From positions 1 through 64,000 of the forward strand of contig JASHOR010000043.1 of NCBI GenBank assembly GCA_030041005.1: a stretch of 64,000 bases of DNA, in the 5' to 3' direction. A program made the translations under genes and the position numbers. Each line of letters begins with the position of its first letter. Position 1 is the stretch's first letter. The notes beneath the pieces are model-generated. The model was not told where the DNA came from and did no database searches. It was given only the letters and a program-made list of their open reading frames with translations. Shown piece by piece: positions 11,545 to 20,689 of this stretch. This DNA is from Xanthobacteraceae bacterium (GTDB lineage Bacteria > Pseudomonadota > Alphaproteobacteria > Rhizobiales > Xanthobacteraceae).

Positions 11545-11855
11545 GCATGAACCCCCCGCTGCAAAAGCGCGATAGGGAAGGTGAATGCGGTGATTCGATG
11601 GCTCGGAATGGCGGCAGAGGCCTCCGGCGCAGCTCTGCCCGAAGCAAGGCGCATATTGTGTCTGGCCGCGGTCCGAATTGTGGGATTGGCGGGCGAGTAT
11701 AATGCGGCCGCCAAAATCGGGAACTCGATCGCGTCCCAGCAGGTCTGCCGGCTCGCGAACCGACAAGGTCGGTCATATTGTCATATCAACGAGGTCGCAG
11801 CGCGATCGTGGCATAGTTATAGAGTGGTGGGGCAGCGGGCGAATGGAGCAGGGCC
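11545..11855. promoter_or_regulatory. Divergent intergenic region, OmpA-like / Rap1a-like
   Basis: This 311-base gap separates two divergent genes and should hold both promoters. A TATAAT hexamer lies at 11698-11703 on the plus strand, with no good -35 box at the ideal distance (GAATTG 17 bases upstream is weak). A small inverted repeat ACCGAC-AAG-GTCGGT is at 11759-11773. Nothing coding was recognised. Confidence 0.35.
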
Positions 11856-12365
11856 ATGACGACGCGGAATGTCGAGCGGGATAGCACATTGACCACAGTC
11901 GCATTGCAAGCGCGCCGCGGTCCGGGGCTTGTCTTGGCAGCGTTGCTTTGCGCTGTTCTCTGCTCGGCCGCGGTAAAACCTGCGGTGGCTGCGCCGCCAA
12001 GTGATCTGCTGCGAAGCTGCGAGGCAGTGATCGCAGGGGGGCGGACAGCGGGCGCGCGCGGCGTAGATATCCCCCGCCGCGGGCTGCGTTGCTGGTATTA
12101 CATGTCGGCGGTGCAAGAGATGTCAGTGCTGGTGGACCAAAATGGACAGCCGCTGCTCGGCATCTGCGCGCCCGAGAAGACTACGTTGCTGGATTACGTG
12201 CGCATTTTCGTGCGCCATGTCCGTCAGCCGGGCGTCAAAGCCCGACAAAACGCTGCGGCGATGGCCGTTGAGGCACTCGGTGCGGCATTTCCGTGTGGAC
12301 GCCGGGGGACTGCAGATCGAAGCCGCGGGGCTGCAGATCGGAAGCCGTCAAAATCGCCTGCTTAG
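11856..12365 (+). CDS. Rap1a/Tai-domain exported protein
   Basis: A 169-residue protein with an N-terminal membrane/signal segment (LVLAALLCAVLCSAAVKPAVA) and a Rap1a/Tai-type domain: LLRSCEAVI, then CWYYMSAVQEMSVL, GICAPEKTTLLDYVRIFVRHV and MAVEALGAAFPC. The four spaced cysteines are the family's disulfide pattern. Named members (Rap1a, Tai) are periplasmic immunity proteins of peptidoglycan amidase effectors, but most homologues in alphaproteobacteria are uncharacterised and are not beside an effector, as here. The C-terminal 22 residues are Arg/Ser-rich and encoded by a short direct repeat (CTGCAGATCGAAGCCG-like), so they may be a recent extension. Confidence 0.7.
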   Translation: MTTRNVERDSTLTTVALQARRGPGLVLAALLCAVLCSAAVKPAVAAPPSDLLRSCEAVIAGGRTAGARGVDIPRRGLRCWYYMSAVQEMSVLVDQNGQPLLGICAPEKTTLLDYVRIFVRHVRQPGVKARQNAAAMAVEALGAAFPCGRRGTADRSRGAADRKPSKSPA

Positions 12366-12382
12366 CGAGCGATGCAGGCGAT
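12353..12382. terminator. Convergent terminator-like hairpin
   Basis: A perfect 9-bp inverted repeat, ATCGCCTGC (12353-12361) and GCAGGCGAT (12374-12382), sits between two convergent genes and overlaps the stop of the Rap1a-like gene. On the minus strand the stem is followed by TTTT, so it could terminate the glycosyltransferase-like transcript; on the plus strand there is no T-run. Confidence 0.45.
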
Positions 12383-12402
12383 CGAAACCGAGGTCGGCCA
12401 CG

Positions 12403-13713
12403 TCACCCGAGGGGCGCACCGAACAGGCGAAACACGATCGGCCCGGCGATCAGGAAGCCGAGCAATGCGTTGCGCCAGCGAGCGCTCTCGATCGCCGTCG
12501 CCAGCGACAGTCCCGCCAGGGGCACGATCGCGATCAGCGGCAGGTAATAGCGCGGATAGGCGTCCAGCAGCCAGCCGGTGGCGACGTAGCGGCCATAGCT
12601 GTAGGTGACATGGATGGCGAACGTCGTGACAATCGCCAGCGCGCCGCATGCGACGACGACGTCGAGCGGGGCTTCCTTGCCGTGCCGCAGCCGCCGCAGC
12701 GACAGCGCCGTTCCGGCCAAGGCGCAGACGAGCGCCGCCGCCGGAATGACCAGCATCGCGTAATTGAAAATGCCGCGCGCGGACAGCGCCGGCATCCAAT
12801 CCACGATGAAGGCGACGATGAAATAGCCGAGATAGCCGGGGAACGATTTCCGCGGGAGATCGGTCCAGCCGGCGGCGCGCGCGCCGTTCTCGATCAGCGC
12901 GATCTGCGCCGGCGTCTCCGGCGTGGGACTGCCGTAGTGCAAGGTGAAGTAGAGATAGGGGACGGCCGCAAGGGCCGCCACGGCGAGCAGCGCCACCGCC
13001 CAGCTCCAGGGCCGCGGTAATCGCCCGCGCCACACAAGATAAGCCATCACGCCCGCGACCGTCGGCGCGGTGAGCAACAATCCGGTGAGCTTGGCCCAAC
13101 CCGCCGCGACGATGCCGCATAGAGCGAGCGCGAGCCAGCGATCGCGACCGGTGCAAAGGCATTGCCACAGTCCAAGCAGGGTCAACGCGCCGCCGAGGAA
13201 CGCCAGATCGTCGTTATTGACTGCGCCGGCAATCGGCACCAGCACGGGAATGCAGGCGAGCGGAACGGCGTACGCGTAGAATTGTTCGCGCGGGAAACGA
13301 CCGCCAAGCCCGAGGCCGAGCAAGGCGGCAAGGCCGCACGCGGCGATCGCCACGTCGATCAGACGGTCGGCGAGCAGCGCCCGCGGATGCCCCTCAAGCT
13401 TCGGGCCGACGACCGCAAGCAGGTCATAATAGATCGGCGGGTGATTGAGATAGTTGGCCCGATCGGTGAAGCGGAACGTGCGCGGATCGAGGAGCCGCAT
13501 GTCGTCGAGCGCAGGCCAGGCGCTGCCGGTGTGCTGGACGTGGGCGACATAGGAGGCATGCGCCACCTCGTCGAATCCTTTGGTAATGTCCTTGCGCTGA
13601 GCGCTGACCACCGCCGCCGCTGCAAACAGAGCGATAATGATTGCGGCGGCGAGAAGATTTCCCGCCGCCGGGAAGGTCAGCGTGGGCGCCACATCGGCAG
13701 AAGCGCTTGCCAT
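12403..13713 (-). CDS. Polytopic membrane glycosyltransferase-like protein (GT-C type)
   Basis: A 436-residue integral membrane protein with about 10 hydrophobic segments (for example LLAAAIIIALFAAAAVVSA, VAIAACGLAALLGLGLG, WAVALLAVAALAAVPYLYF, IVPLAGLSLATAI). The first periplasmic loop carries the acidic motif KGFDEVAHASYVAHV and a later loop NYLNHPPIYYDL, an arrangement typical of GT-C lipid-phosphosugar-dependent glycosyltransferases related to ArnT/PMT. NNDDLAFLGGALTLLGLW resembles the same superfamily. Sugar donor and acceptor cannot be predicted. It is a stand-alone gene, followed by a hairpin and preceded by a pair of long hairpin repeats. Confidence 0.7.
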   Translation of the reverse strand: MASASADVAPTLTFPAAGNLLAAAIIIALFAAAAVVSAQRKDITKGFDEVAHASYVAHVQHTGSAWPALDDMRLLDPRTFRFTDRANYLNHPPIYYDLLAVVGPKLEGHPRALLADRLIDVAIAACGLAALLGLGLGGRFPREQFYAYAVPLACIPVLVPIAGAVNNDDLAFLGGALTLLGLWQCLCTGRDRWLALALCGIVAAGWAKLTGLLLTAPTVAGVMAYLVWRGRLPRPWSWAVALLAVAALAAVPYLYFTLHYGSPTPETPAQIALIENGARAAGWTDLPRKSFPGYLGYFIVAFIVDWMPALSARGIFNYAMLVIPAAALVCALAGTALSLRRLRHGKEAPLDVVVACGALAIVTTFAIHVTYSYGRYVATGWLLDAYPRYYLPLIAIVPLAGLSLATAIESARWRNALLGFLIAGPIVFRLFGAPLG

Positions 13714-13752
13714 GGAGCCGACAAATGCATGCGCAGCGGTTAAATATTCGCT

Positions 13753-13912
13753 AGTGTCCCGATTCCGAAGTTCGCATCATTATGCGGCACCCTCGTTTGC
13801 GAACTTCGGAATCGAAGGACACCAGCACTTATTGATCTCGTGTGGCTTTGGTTCAGAAGTCCGCATGACAAGGTCGCGGCAGGAATGGATGCGGACTTCT
13901 GAACCGCCACAC
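13753..13912. repeat. Tandem pair of long hairpin repeats
   Basis: Two hairpins in a row. The first has perfect 17-bp arms, CGATTCCGAAGTTCGCA (13760-13776) and its complement (13798-13814), with outer GTGTCC/GGACAC. The second has perfect 17-bp arms, GGTTCAGAAGTCCGCAT (13850-13866) and its complement (13889-13905), with outer GTGTGG/CCACAC. The spacer contains CACCAGCACTTA. A second copy of this composite design is at 59602-59760. Confidence 0.85.
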
Positions 13913-13972
13913 TAGGACGTGCGGCTGGCCCTTCGACACGGCAAGCGGAGGGAGCGACGCGATGGAGGAATC

Positions 13973-15154
13973 ATGCCCGCCACCTATTCAGAAGAAGCGA
14001 ACAATTTCCGGCTCATCGGTCATGATGCGTCGGCGGCATGGGGCGGCGGTTCGCTGGTGCAGGTGCACAAGGGTCATGCCTATGTCGGCGCGGTCGGCGG
14101 CTCAAGCTACAACGGGCCGGAAGGGTTCACCGTGCACGACGTGCGTGATCCGAGGAAGCCGAAAAAAGTCGGGGAATTCCGCGCGCCGCCAGGAATTCAT
14201 TGCCACAAGCTGCGCATCGTCGGCGATGACCTGCTGTACGTGAATTCCGAGCGGCTCGCCGGCGACAAGGGCAAGAACGCGCGTGCCGGCTTCTTCATCT
14301 TCGACGTATCGACGCCGTCGGCGCCGAAGCCGGTCGGCTTCTACGACATGCCGGGCTCCGGCCCGCACCGCTTCGGCGTCGATCTCGATCGCGGGCTCGC
14401 CTTCATGCCCAACGATGCGCCCGGTTGGACCAAGCGCGTGATCTGGACTCTCGACATCAAGAACCCGCTCAAACCGCAAGTGATCAGCATCTGGGGCCTG
14501 CCGTGGATGAAGACCGATTCCGATGAAGTCGGCGACGATCCGCATCCGGCCGAGGAGGCGACGACATTGCACGGTCCGCCGATGATCCGCGGCAACCGCA
14601 TGTATTGCGCCTGGTGGGGCGGCGGCATCTCGATCATCGACTGCACCGATCTTTCCGCCATGAAGCTTCTCGGTCACACCAAATGGTCGCCGCCGTTTCC
14701 CGGCTCCAACCATACGCTGTGGCCGATCGGCGACCGCCCTTATCTCGTTGCCACCGACGAGGCGCGCGCCAAGCAGAAATACTGGGATGCGCAGTTCATG
14801 TGGGTGATCGACGCCCGCGAAGAAACAAACCCAGTGCCGGTTTCGACCTTCATGGCCGAGCGCGAGAAATATTACGACCGTCCGGGCCGCTTCGGCGCTC
14901 ACAATATTCTGGAGAATCTGCCCGCCAACGGGCCGTGGAAGGACATCGTGTTTCTCACGTATTTCAACGCCGGGCTGCGCGCGGTGAACGTGGCCGACCC
15001 GCTGCATCCGAAAGAGGTCGGCTGCTACGTGCCGGAAACGCCGGAAGGCACGCCCGGCATCCAGTCCAACGACATCGGCTGCGACAGCGAGGGGCGGCTC
15101 TATCTGATCGACCGCTGGGGCCAGGGCATGCACATTCTGGAATACACGGGGTAA
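13973..15154 (+). CDS. LVIVD-repeat (beta-propeller-like) protein
   Basis: A 393-residue protein built of repeated strands of the LVIVD type: FTVHDVRDPRKPKKVGEF, FFIFDVSTPSAPKPVGFYD, IWTLDIKNPLKPQVISIW, ISIIDCTDLSAMKLLGH and LRAVNVADPLHPKEVGCYVP. Each has the 'description, D-(V/I)-x-x-P, P-x-x-V-G' rhythm, as in choice-of-anchor and selenium-binding-like propellers. There is no signal peptide, so it is probably cytoplasmic. It has several His pairs (HCHKLRI, PHRFGVD, GSNHTLWP, GAHNIL) that could form a metal site at the propeller centre, but this is inference. GGAGGA just before ATG 13973 fixes the start. A Bug receptor follows on the opposite strand. Confidence 0.75.
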   Translation: MPATYSEEANNFRLIGHDASAAWGGGSLVQVHKGHAYVGAVGGSSYNGPEGFTVHDVRDPRKPKKVGEFRAPPGIHCHKLRIVGDDLLYVNSERLAGDKGKNARAGFFIFDVSTPSAPKPVGFYDMPGSGPHRFGVDLDRGLAFMPNDAPGWTKRVIWTLDIKNPLKPQVISIWGLPWMKTDSDEVGDDPHPAEEATTLHGPPMIRGNRMYCAWWGGGISIIDCTDLSAMKLLGHTKWSPPFPGSNHTLWPIGDRPYLVATDEARAKQKYWDAQFMWVIDAREETNPVPVSTFMAEREKYYDRPGRFGAHNILENLPANGPWKDIVFLTYFNAGLRAVNVADPLHPKEVGCYVPETPEGTPGIQSNDIGCDSEGRLYLIDRWGQGMHILEYTG

Positions 15155-15199
15155 CGATTGCCGCGAAGCATGGATTGCTTCGTTCCGCTTCGCTTTCAT

Positions 15200-16177
15200 T
15201 TAATTGAGCGTGATATGGGCCCGCTCGATGACCGTGGCCCATTTCTGTTTCTCGCTGGCGATCAATCTGGCGAGATCGGCCGGCGCGCCGCCCATCGGCA
15301 CGCCGCCATATTTGGCGAAGCTCGCCTTGATCGAAGGCTCGGCGAGGACTGCGTCGATCTCCTTGTTCAGCTTGTCGACGATGTCCGTGGGCGTGTTCTT
15401 CGGTGCGACGATGCCATGCCAGATGGCGGTGTCGTAGCCCGGCACGAATTTCCCCAACGGCGGCACGCCGGGCAGCGCGGCCGAGGGTGTCGCGCTGGTG
15501 ACGGCGAGCGCGACAAGCTTGCCCGACCTGACCTGCGCGATGACGACCGGCATCGGCGCGATCAAGACCTGCACCCGGCCGGCGATCAGGTCCGGCACCG
15601 GACTGCCGCGATAGGGGACGTGAACCATGTCGATGCCGGTCTTCATCTTGAACAACGCGCCGTTGATGTGCGGCGCGCTGCCGTTGCCGAACGAGGCAAA
15701 ATTGAGCTTGCCCGGATGAGCCTTGCCGTAAGCGATCAGTTCGGGAACGGTCTTGATGGCGAGCGTCGGACTGACGGTCAGAACCAGCGGCGACTTGAAT
15801 GTTATCGCGACCGGCGCGACGTCGCGGGTGATATCGAAATCCAGATGCGGGTAGAGCGTCGCGTTGACGGTGTTGGTGACGGTCATCGCCAGCAGCGTGT
15901 AGCCGTCGGGGGCGGCATGGACGACGGCATCGGCGGCGATATTGCTGCCGGCGCCGGGGCGGTTTTCAACCACGAACTGCCGGCCGAGCCGCGCCGACAG
16001 CGCTTGCGCGATCAGGCGAGCGACCACGTCGGTCGCGCTTGCCGCGGGGAAACCAACCAGGATGCGCACCGTCCGGGTCGGATAATCGAGCGCCCATGAA
16101 GGATGCGACAATAGCGGCAACACGGCGGTGCCGGCCGCCAGTGCGAGCAACCTCCGACGCTGAATTTCGACGCTCAC
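15200..16177 (-). CDS. Bug/TctC-family periplasmic substrate-binding protein (orphan)
   Basis: A 325-residue TTT receptor. The N terminus has an RRR motif before a hydrophobic stretch (QRRRLLALAAGTAVLPLLSHPSWA), which could be a twin-arginine-like or ordinary signal peptide. Bug blocks follow: YPTRTVRILVGFPAASATDVVAR, VVENRPGAGSNIAAD, AAPDGYTLLAM, VPYRGSPVPDLIAG and GIVAPKNTPTDIVDKLN. It starts at GTG 16177 with GGGAGG seven bases upstream. No TctAB genes are nearby. It shares the family but little detail with the receptors at 6091 and 49163, suggesting a different ligand. Confidence 0.9.
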   Translation of the reverse strand: MSVEIQRRRLLALAAGTAVLPLLSHPSWALDYPTRTVRILVGFPAASATDVVARLIAQALSARLGRQFVVENRPGAGSNIAADAVVHAAPDGYTLLAMTVTNTVNATLYPHLDFDITRDVAPVAITFKSPLVLTVSPTLAIKTVPELIAYGKAHPGKLNFASFGNGSAPHINGALFKMKTGIDMVHVPYRGSPVPDLIAGRVQVLIAPMPVVIAQVRSGKLVALAVTSATPSAALPGVPPLGKFVPGYDTAIWHGIVAPKNTPTDIVDKLNKEIDAVLAEPSIKASFAKYGGVPMGGAPADLARLIASEKQKWATVIERAHITLN

Positions 16178-16324
16178 GGCTTCCTCCCGAGTTTATCGCG
16201 ATCCCCGGCTGCCTGCGTACAAGACGGCGAGGGTCAGAATTTCACGGCTTGCCTGTCGATAGAAGTGCAGCAGGCTTCTCTGCGTCAACCGGGCTCCGCA
16301 TCGACCGAGGGGGCGGTTGCGTCA

Positions 16325-17428
16325 TCATCCCGGCAGCCCCACGCATTTTTGCGGCGGCAGGCCGAGGGTGACGGCCTGGCCGATCTGAAATTCATCGCTG
16401 CGCAGCCGCGCGCGCAATTCCCGATCGCCCAGATCGACGATGTAGTCGACGACCTCGCCGAGGAAGACGCGGTTGACGATTTTGCCGTTAAGCGCGTTCA
16501 GTCCGTCGGTCGGCGCACCGACGGCGGCGCCGTCGAACAGCAAAATATCCTCGGGCCGCGCGATGACCAGCGCCCTCATTCCGGCGTCGATCGGTTCGGC
16601 GAAGATGCAGTGCATGAGGCCATGGGCGGTGTCGACGCGGGTGAGGTTGCCCTGCGTCCCGCGCACCGTGCCGGGCAGAAAATTCGCCGAGCCGACGAAA
16701 TCGGCGACGAACCGGCTGTTCGGCTGGCGATAGATGTCCTGCGGGGCGCCGCGCTGAACGATGCGGCCGGAGTCGAACACGGCGATCTCGTCCGACAAGG
16801 CCAGCGCCTCGGACTGGTCGTGCGTCACATAGACGGTGGTGATGCCGAGCGAACGCTGCAGGCGCTTGAGTTCGAGCCGCATCTGCTCGCGCAGCTTGGC
16901 ATCGAGGTTCGACAGCGGCTCGTCGAGCAGCAGGATCGCCGGCTCGTGCACCAGGCCGCGGGCGAAGGCGAGCCGCTGTTGCTGTCCGCCGGAAAGCTGC
17001 GTCGCCGGACGCCACGCGAAACCGGTGAGCTGCACCAGGTCGAGCATGCGCGACACCCGCTCCCTGATCTCGGCGGCGGAATATTTCTTCGCGCGCGACA
17101 CCCGTAGCGGGAAGGCGACGTTCTCGAACACGCTCATATGCGGCCAGATCGCATATGACTGGAACACCATGCCGATGCCGCGGTCGCTCGCCGCCACGAA
17201 AACGCGTTTGGCCGAATCGAAGACGGTGCGGTTGCCGATGACGATGCGGCCCGTCTGCGGGCGCTCGAGGCCGGCAAGGCAGCGCAGCGTCGTGGTCTTG
17301 CCGCAGCCCGATGGGCCGAGCAGCGTGATGAGCTTGCCGGTCTCCACTTCGAGGCTGATGCCGTCGACGGCGCGCACTTCGGCACCGGCGGCGAGAAAGG
17401 ACTTATGCAGGTTCTCGATCGCGAACAT
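16325..17428 (-). CDS. ABC transporter ATP-binding protein, iron/phosphonate/polyamine type
   Basis: A 367-residue importer ATPase. Walker A is GPSGCGKTTT, the Q-loop follows in MVFQSYAIWPHMSVFENVAFPL, the signature is LSGGQQQRLAFAR, Walker B is AILLLDEPLSNLD and the switch histidine is in VTHDQSEALALSDE. The last third is a TOBE-type regulatory domain (ILLFDGAAVG ... GKIVNRVFLGEVVDYIVDLG). This is the ATPase of the fused permease and binding protein encoded upstream in the same direction (17560-20577). The family moves Fe3+, 2-aminoethylphosphonate, thiamine or similar. A repeat-like hairpin (CTCCCCGCAAAAGGGAGG) lies in the gap before it. The ATG at 17428 starts the domain; no good ribosome site is visible. 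Confidence 0.92.
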   Translation of the reverse strand: MFAIENLHKSFLAAGAEVRAVDGISLEVETGKLITLLGPSGCGKTTTLRCLAGLERPQTGRIVIGNRTVFDSAKRVFVAASDRGIGMVFQSYAIWPHMSVFENVAFPLRVSRAKKYSAAEIRERVSRMLDLVQLTGFAWRPATQLSGGQQQRLAFARGLVHEPAILLLDEPLSNLDAKLREQMRLELKRLQRSLGITTVYVTHDQSEALALSDEIAVFDSGRIVQRGAPQDIYRQPNSRFVADFVGSANFLPGTVRGTQGNLTRVDTAHGLMHCIFAEPIDAGMRALVIARPEDILLFDGAAVGAPTDGLNALNGKIVNRVFLGEVVDYIVDLGDRELRARLRSDEFQIGQAVTLGLPPQKCVGLPG

Positions 17429-17559
17429 GCGATTACGGTTGGTCTGGTGCGGATTTGCGCACGGCGCCGTGCCGCCTTCGGCATGCTCCTCTCCCCGCAA
17501 AAGGGAGGGAGCATGAGACGGTTCGCCGACTGGTTTGCTGCGGTCTCATTGGAAATGTT

Positions 17560-19344
17560 TCAGCCTGTCGAGCGCGCCATCGCACTACCGCCCCGCGTGC
17601 GCCGATGCACGCGCGTTTCCAGGTAGCGCAGCCCGGCGACAATGAGGAGGAGCGGGGCGATTTGCAAAATGCCGAGCGCCGCCACTGCGCCGTAGCTGCC
17701 GCCTTCCTCCCACATGGTCAGGCTGATGGTGGCGAGCACGTTGGTGCCGGGTCCGATGAGAAAGATCGATGCGCCCAATTCCCGCACCGACAGGACGAAA
17801 GTGTAGATCCAGGCGGCGAGCAGGAACGGCAGCAACAGCGGCAGCACCACGCGCCACAACACCTGGCCGGGCAGCGCACCCGATATCTCCGCCGCCTCCT
17901 CCAGCTCGCGATGGATTTGCGCAATTCCGTTCGATGCAAACCGCATTCCGTAGGGCAGGGCCAGCGTCGCGTAGGCGATGAAGAGAATCCAGATCGTGTC
18001 GTAGACCCCGATCGGGATCACCAGATAGGTAAACAGAATGCTGGCGCCGATGATCACGCTCGGAATGGCAATCGGCGCCGAAGCCAGCGCATCGAGCAGC
18101 CAGGCAAGACGCGATGCCGAACGGCGCGCGATCCAGGCCATCACCAGCGTGAGCGCGACCGCGAACGTCGCCGCCATGGCCGAGACCAGAACGCTGGTCC
18201 GTACCGCATCGAGGAAAATCGGGTAGCGCAGGATATAGGCGTAGTTGGCCAGCGTCGCCGACGGCGGCGAATTCATGAACGGCTGCGACAGGTTGGAGAA
18301 GAACGATTGCCACGCCAGCGTGAACAGCGGCACGCCGAGCGCAATCAGGAACACGCCTACGATGCCGATAGACACCGGCCAGCGCCAGCGGCCGAGCGCG
18401 ATGCGGGTCGGCATGTAGCCCTTTCCGGTAATGGTGGCGAAGGCCTCGGCGTTGCGCGTCGCCCGCCGGTAGAAATAGACGGCGACGAGGCAGACCCCGA
18501 GCAGCGTGAGGCTGAGCGCGCTGGCGACGCCGAATTCCGGCGGCGTCTCGACGGTGGCGTTCTGGATCGCGGTGGTGAACACGTCGATGCGCGCCGGCAG
18601 GCCGATCACGCGCGGCACTTCGTAGGACGACAGCCCCATGATGAACAGGAGCAAGAGACCCGAGAGGATGGCGGGGCGAAGGAGCGGCAGCGTGATTTTC
18701 GGCAACACCTGCCGGTAGCGCGCCCCGGAGACCACGCCGGCCTCCTCCATGCGCACGTCGAGGGCGCGGAGCGCCGGGCCGAGGATCAGGTAGGCGAGCG
18801 GAAAATAATGGCTCGACAGCGTCCAGATCATGCCGGCCATCGAATAGATATTGAACGGCGCGGCGCGAAGCCCGAACGCCGATTTCAGCGCCGCATTGAC
18901 CCAGCCGATATTGGGGCTGAGCACGAAAATCCACGCCATGGCCAGAAGCAGGCCTGGAATGGCGAAGGAAATCAGCGCCAGGTTGTGAAACAGCGTGCTG
19001 CCCGGCGCGTCGGTGCGTTCCACCACCCAGGCGATGGCGCCGCCGATCGCGAAGGTGACGATCGCGGTGCCGGACGCGTAGATCAGCGAGTTGCCGATGA
19101 GCGGCAGCATGCGCTCGCTGGAATAGGCCTCGACGAAATTGTCGAACGTGAACGCGCCGAAACCCAGTCCGGTGTCCTCGGTGAACGCCGTGAGCAGCAA
19201 TCCGGCCAGCGGCACCAGCACCAGCCAGAGGCCGATGACGACGCAGACGATCAGCAGAAGATTCGGCCGCCGCCAGCGCCAGCGCGGCAGCCTGAATACA
19301 TCGCGGGCCGGATCGATGGCAGCCACGTACTGTGCTCCGCTCAC
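17560..19344 (-). CDS. ABC transporter permease, fused double-domain (FbpB-like)
   Basis: An inner-membrane permease with two binding-protein-dependent transport domains in one chain, about 594 residues and about 12 membrane segments. EAA-like loops are visible at ARYRQVLPKITLPLLRPAI in the first half and AAEISGALPGQVLWRVVLPLL in the second. This architecture is typical of ferric iron and aminoethylphosphonate importers. The frame continues upstream through a dispersed palindromic repeat to an ATG at 19485; I prefer GTG 19344, which follows AAGGAG at about 11 bases and leaves out the repeat-encoded Ser/Pro/Arg residues. If the longer start is used, the repeat would be a cytoplasmic N-terminal tail. 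Confidence 0.88.
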   Translation of the reverse strand: MSGAQYVAAIDPARDVFRLPRWRWRRPNLLLIVCVVIGLWLVLVPLAGLLLTAFTEDTGLGFGAFTFDNFVEAYSSERMLPLIGNSLIYASGTAIVTFAIGGAIAWVVERTDAPGSTLFHNLALISFAIPGLLLAMAWIFVLSPNIGWVNAALKSAFGLRAAPFNIYSMAGMIWTLSSHYFPLAYLILGPALRALDVRMEEAGVVSGARYRQVLPKITLPLLRPAILSGLLLLFIMGLSSYEVPRVIGLPARIDVFTTAIQNATVETPPEFGVASALSLTLLGVCLVAVYFYRRATRNAEAFATITGKGYMPTRIALGRWRWPVSIGIVGVFLIALGVPLFTLAWQSFFSNLSQPFMNSPPSATLANYAYILRYPIFLDAVRTSVLVSAMAATFAVALTLVMAWIARRSASRLAWLLDALASAPIAIPSVIIGASILFTYLVIPIGVYDTIWILFIAYATLALPYGMRFASNGIAQIHRELEEAAEISGALPGQVLWRVVLPLLLPFLLAAWIYTFVLSVRELGASIFLIGPGTNVLATISLTMWEEGGSYGAVAALGILQIAPLLLIVAGLRYLETRVHRRTRGGSAMARSTG

Positions 19345-19354
19345 GCCGCTTGCG

Positions 19355-19536
19355 GCTCCTTCTCCCCGCATGCGGGGAGAAGGTCGGGATGAAGGGGCTT
19401 GGCCGCTGGGCTCGAATAGTGACAGCGCCCCCTCACCCGGCGCGCCTTGCGCCGAAGCGATGCTTTGCATCGCGTTCTTAGTCAAACAACGGCGGCCGGA
19501 GGCCGCCTGCGCCTCTCCCGGCGCGCGGGGAGAGGT
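19355..19536. repeat. Dispersed palindromic repeat between ABC transporter genes
   Basis: Outer hairpins TCTCCCCGCA-TGCGGGGAGA (near 19361-19380) and CTCTCCCGGCGCGCGGGGAGAG (near 19512-19534) flank a segment with GCCCCCTCACCCG, plus a short palindrome GATGCTTTGCATC. It is the same family as the element inside the uvrB 3' end but with an extra insertion. It separates the binding-protein gene from the permease gene. Confidence 0.8.
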
Positions 19537-19542
19537 GAGAAT

Positions 19543-20577
19543 TCACTGCCCCTTGAACAACGCGTTGAACTTCTGCTGCCACTTGTGCTCGTCCTGTGGC
19601 GACAGCGATACCGTGATCACTTTCTTTTTGTTGAGCGCGGCGACGATGCCGGGCGGATTGGACTCGACGTCGGGACGCGTCGGAATGCGGCCGAACTTGG
19701 TGAGAAACGTCTCGCATTCCTTGCTGAGCGCGAAATTCGCCGCGAGCAGGGCGGTGTTCGGATGCGGCGCTTTGACACTGATGCCCACCGCGCCGAAGGT
19801 CAGCGCCACCGGATTGAGCGCGAAATAATTGATCGGGCCGCCCTTCAGTCGCACATTCTCGGTGAGATTGACGAAGTTGTTCAGCGACAGCCAGTATTCG
19901 CCGGAGCCGACCGAGCGCGCCTGCGCCAAATGGCCGTTGGTGAGCACCGGGTGCAGGGTTGCGACGATGCTCTTGATCAGCGCCGTGGCTTTGTCGTCGC
20001 CGAAATATTGGTCCATGGCCCACAGCCACTCGCTGTCGGTCGCGTCGATGGCGATATGGCCGGCCCACTCCTTGTGTTTTGCGAAATCCGCATAGCTCGT
20101 TGGCAGGTCGGCGGCCTTGACGAACTTGGTGTTGAAAGCGGGCGAATTGTAATTGGCATAGAGCCCGTACCAGCGTCGTCCCGGATCGCGCGCCTGAGCC
20201 GAAATGTTCTTCGCTTCCGGCGGGTCGAACGGCAACAGGAGCTGCGGCGGGATTTTGTCGATGGTCCCGAGCTGCGCCACGTCCCACGATTTCTGGTTGC
20301 CGCGATATTCGAGCACCATGCGCGCCATCAGCGGCGGATCGGCGCCGCGCACATAATTGACCTTGATTCCGGTGGCGTCGGTGAACAGCTTCCACAGCGG
20401 CAAACCTTCGCCCTCGTTGGTGTCGGAATAGATGGTCATCGTGCCGCCCTCGGCCTTGGCGGCGGCCAGGAGCTTGGGGTCGAGCCAGGCGTGCGACTGC
20501 TGCGCGCGGGCGTGACCGACGAAAAACGATGCGAGCAACAAGCCGGCGAGCGCGGCTCCGTTAAGCTGGCGAAACAA
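19543..20577 (-). CDS. ABC transporter extracellular solute-binding protein (family 1, iron-type)
   Basis: A 344-residue periplasmic binding protein with signal peptide (LAGLLLASFFVGHARAQ). It has the Fbp/AfuA-like opening LLAAAKAEGGTMTIYSDTNEGEG, then WKLFTDATGIKVNYVRG and, near the end, SKECETFLTKFGRIPTRPDV. It begins the transcript of the fused permease and ATPase encoded downstream. Start is a TTG (20577) with AAGGGAGGAG five bases upstream, which is unusual but well supported. A single family match does not define the ligand: iron, phosphonates, and organic acids are all possible. Confidence 0.88.
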   Translation of the reverse strand: MFRQLNGAALAGLLLASFFVGHARAQQSHAWLDPKLLAAAKAEGGTMTIYSDTNEGEGLPLWKLFTDATGIKVNYVRGADPPLMARMVLEYRGNQKSWDVAQLGTIDKIPPQLLLPFDPPEAKNISAQARDPGRRWYGLYANYNSPAFNTKFVKAADLPTSYADFAKHKEWAGHIAIDATDSEWLWAMDQYFGDDKATALIKSIVATLHPVLTNGHLAQARSVGSGEYWLSLNNFVNLTENVRLKGGPINYFALNPVALTFGAVGISVKAPHPNTALLAANFALSKECETFLTKFGRIPTRPDVESNPPGIVAALNKKKVITVSLSPQDEHKWQQKFNALFKGQ

Positions 20578-20689
20578 TGGCTCCTCCCTTGGGCGCCCAT
20601 CGAACCGGCGGGCGTCTCGTCGGGGCGATTACAGCATCCCCGGTGATGGCCGTCGAGGTCTCGAACGCCGCACGCCGCCGCGCGTCGGC

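Noticed and set aside
17455-19392. Plus-strand frame of 645 codons opposite the ABC permease
   Set aside because: Extremely Arg/Gln/Glu/His-rich translation typical of antisense shadows; the opposite strand encodes an obvious two-domain permease.
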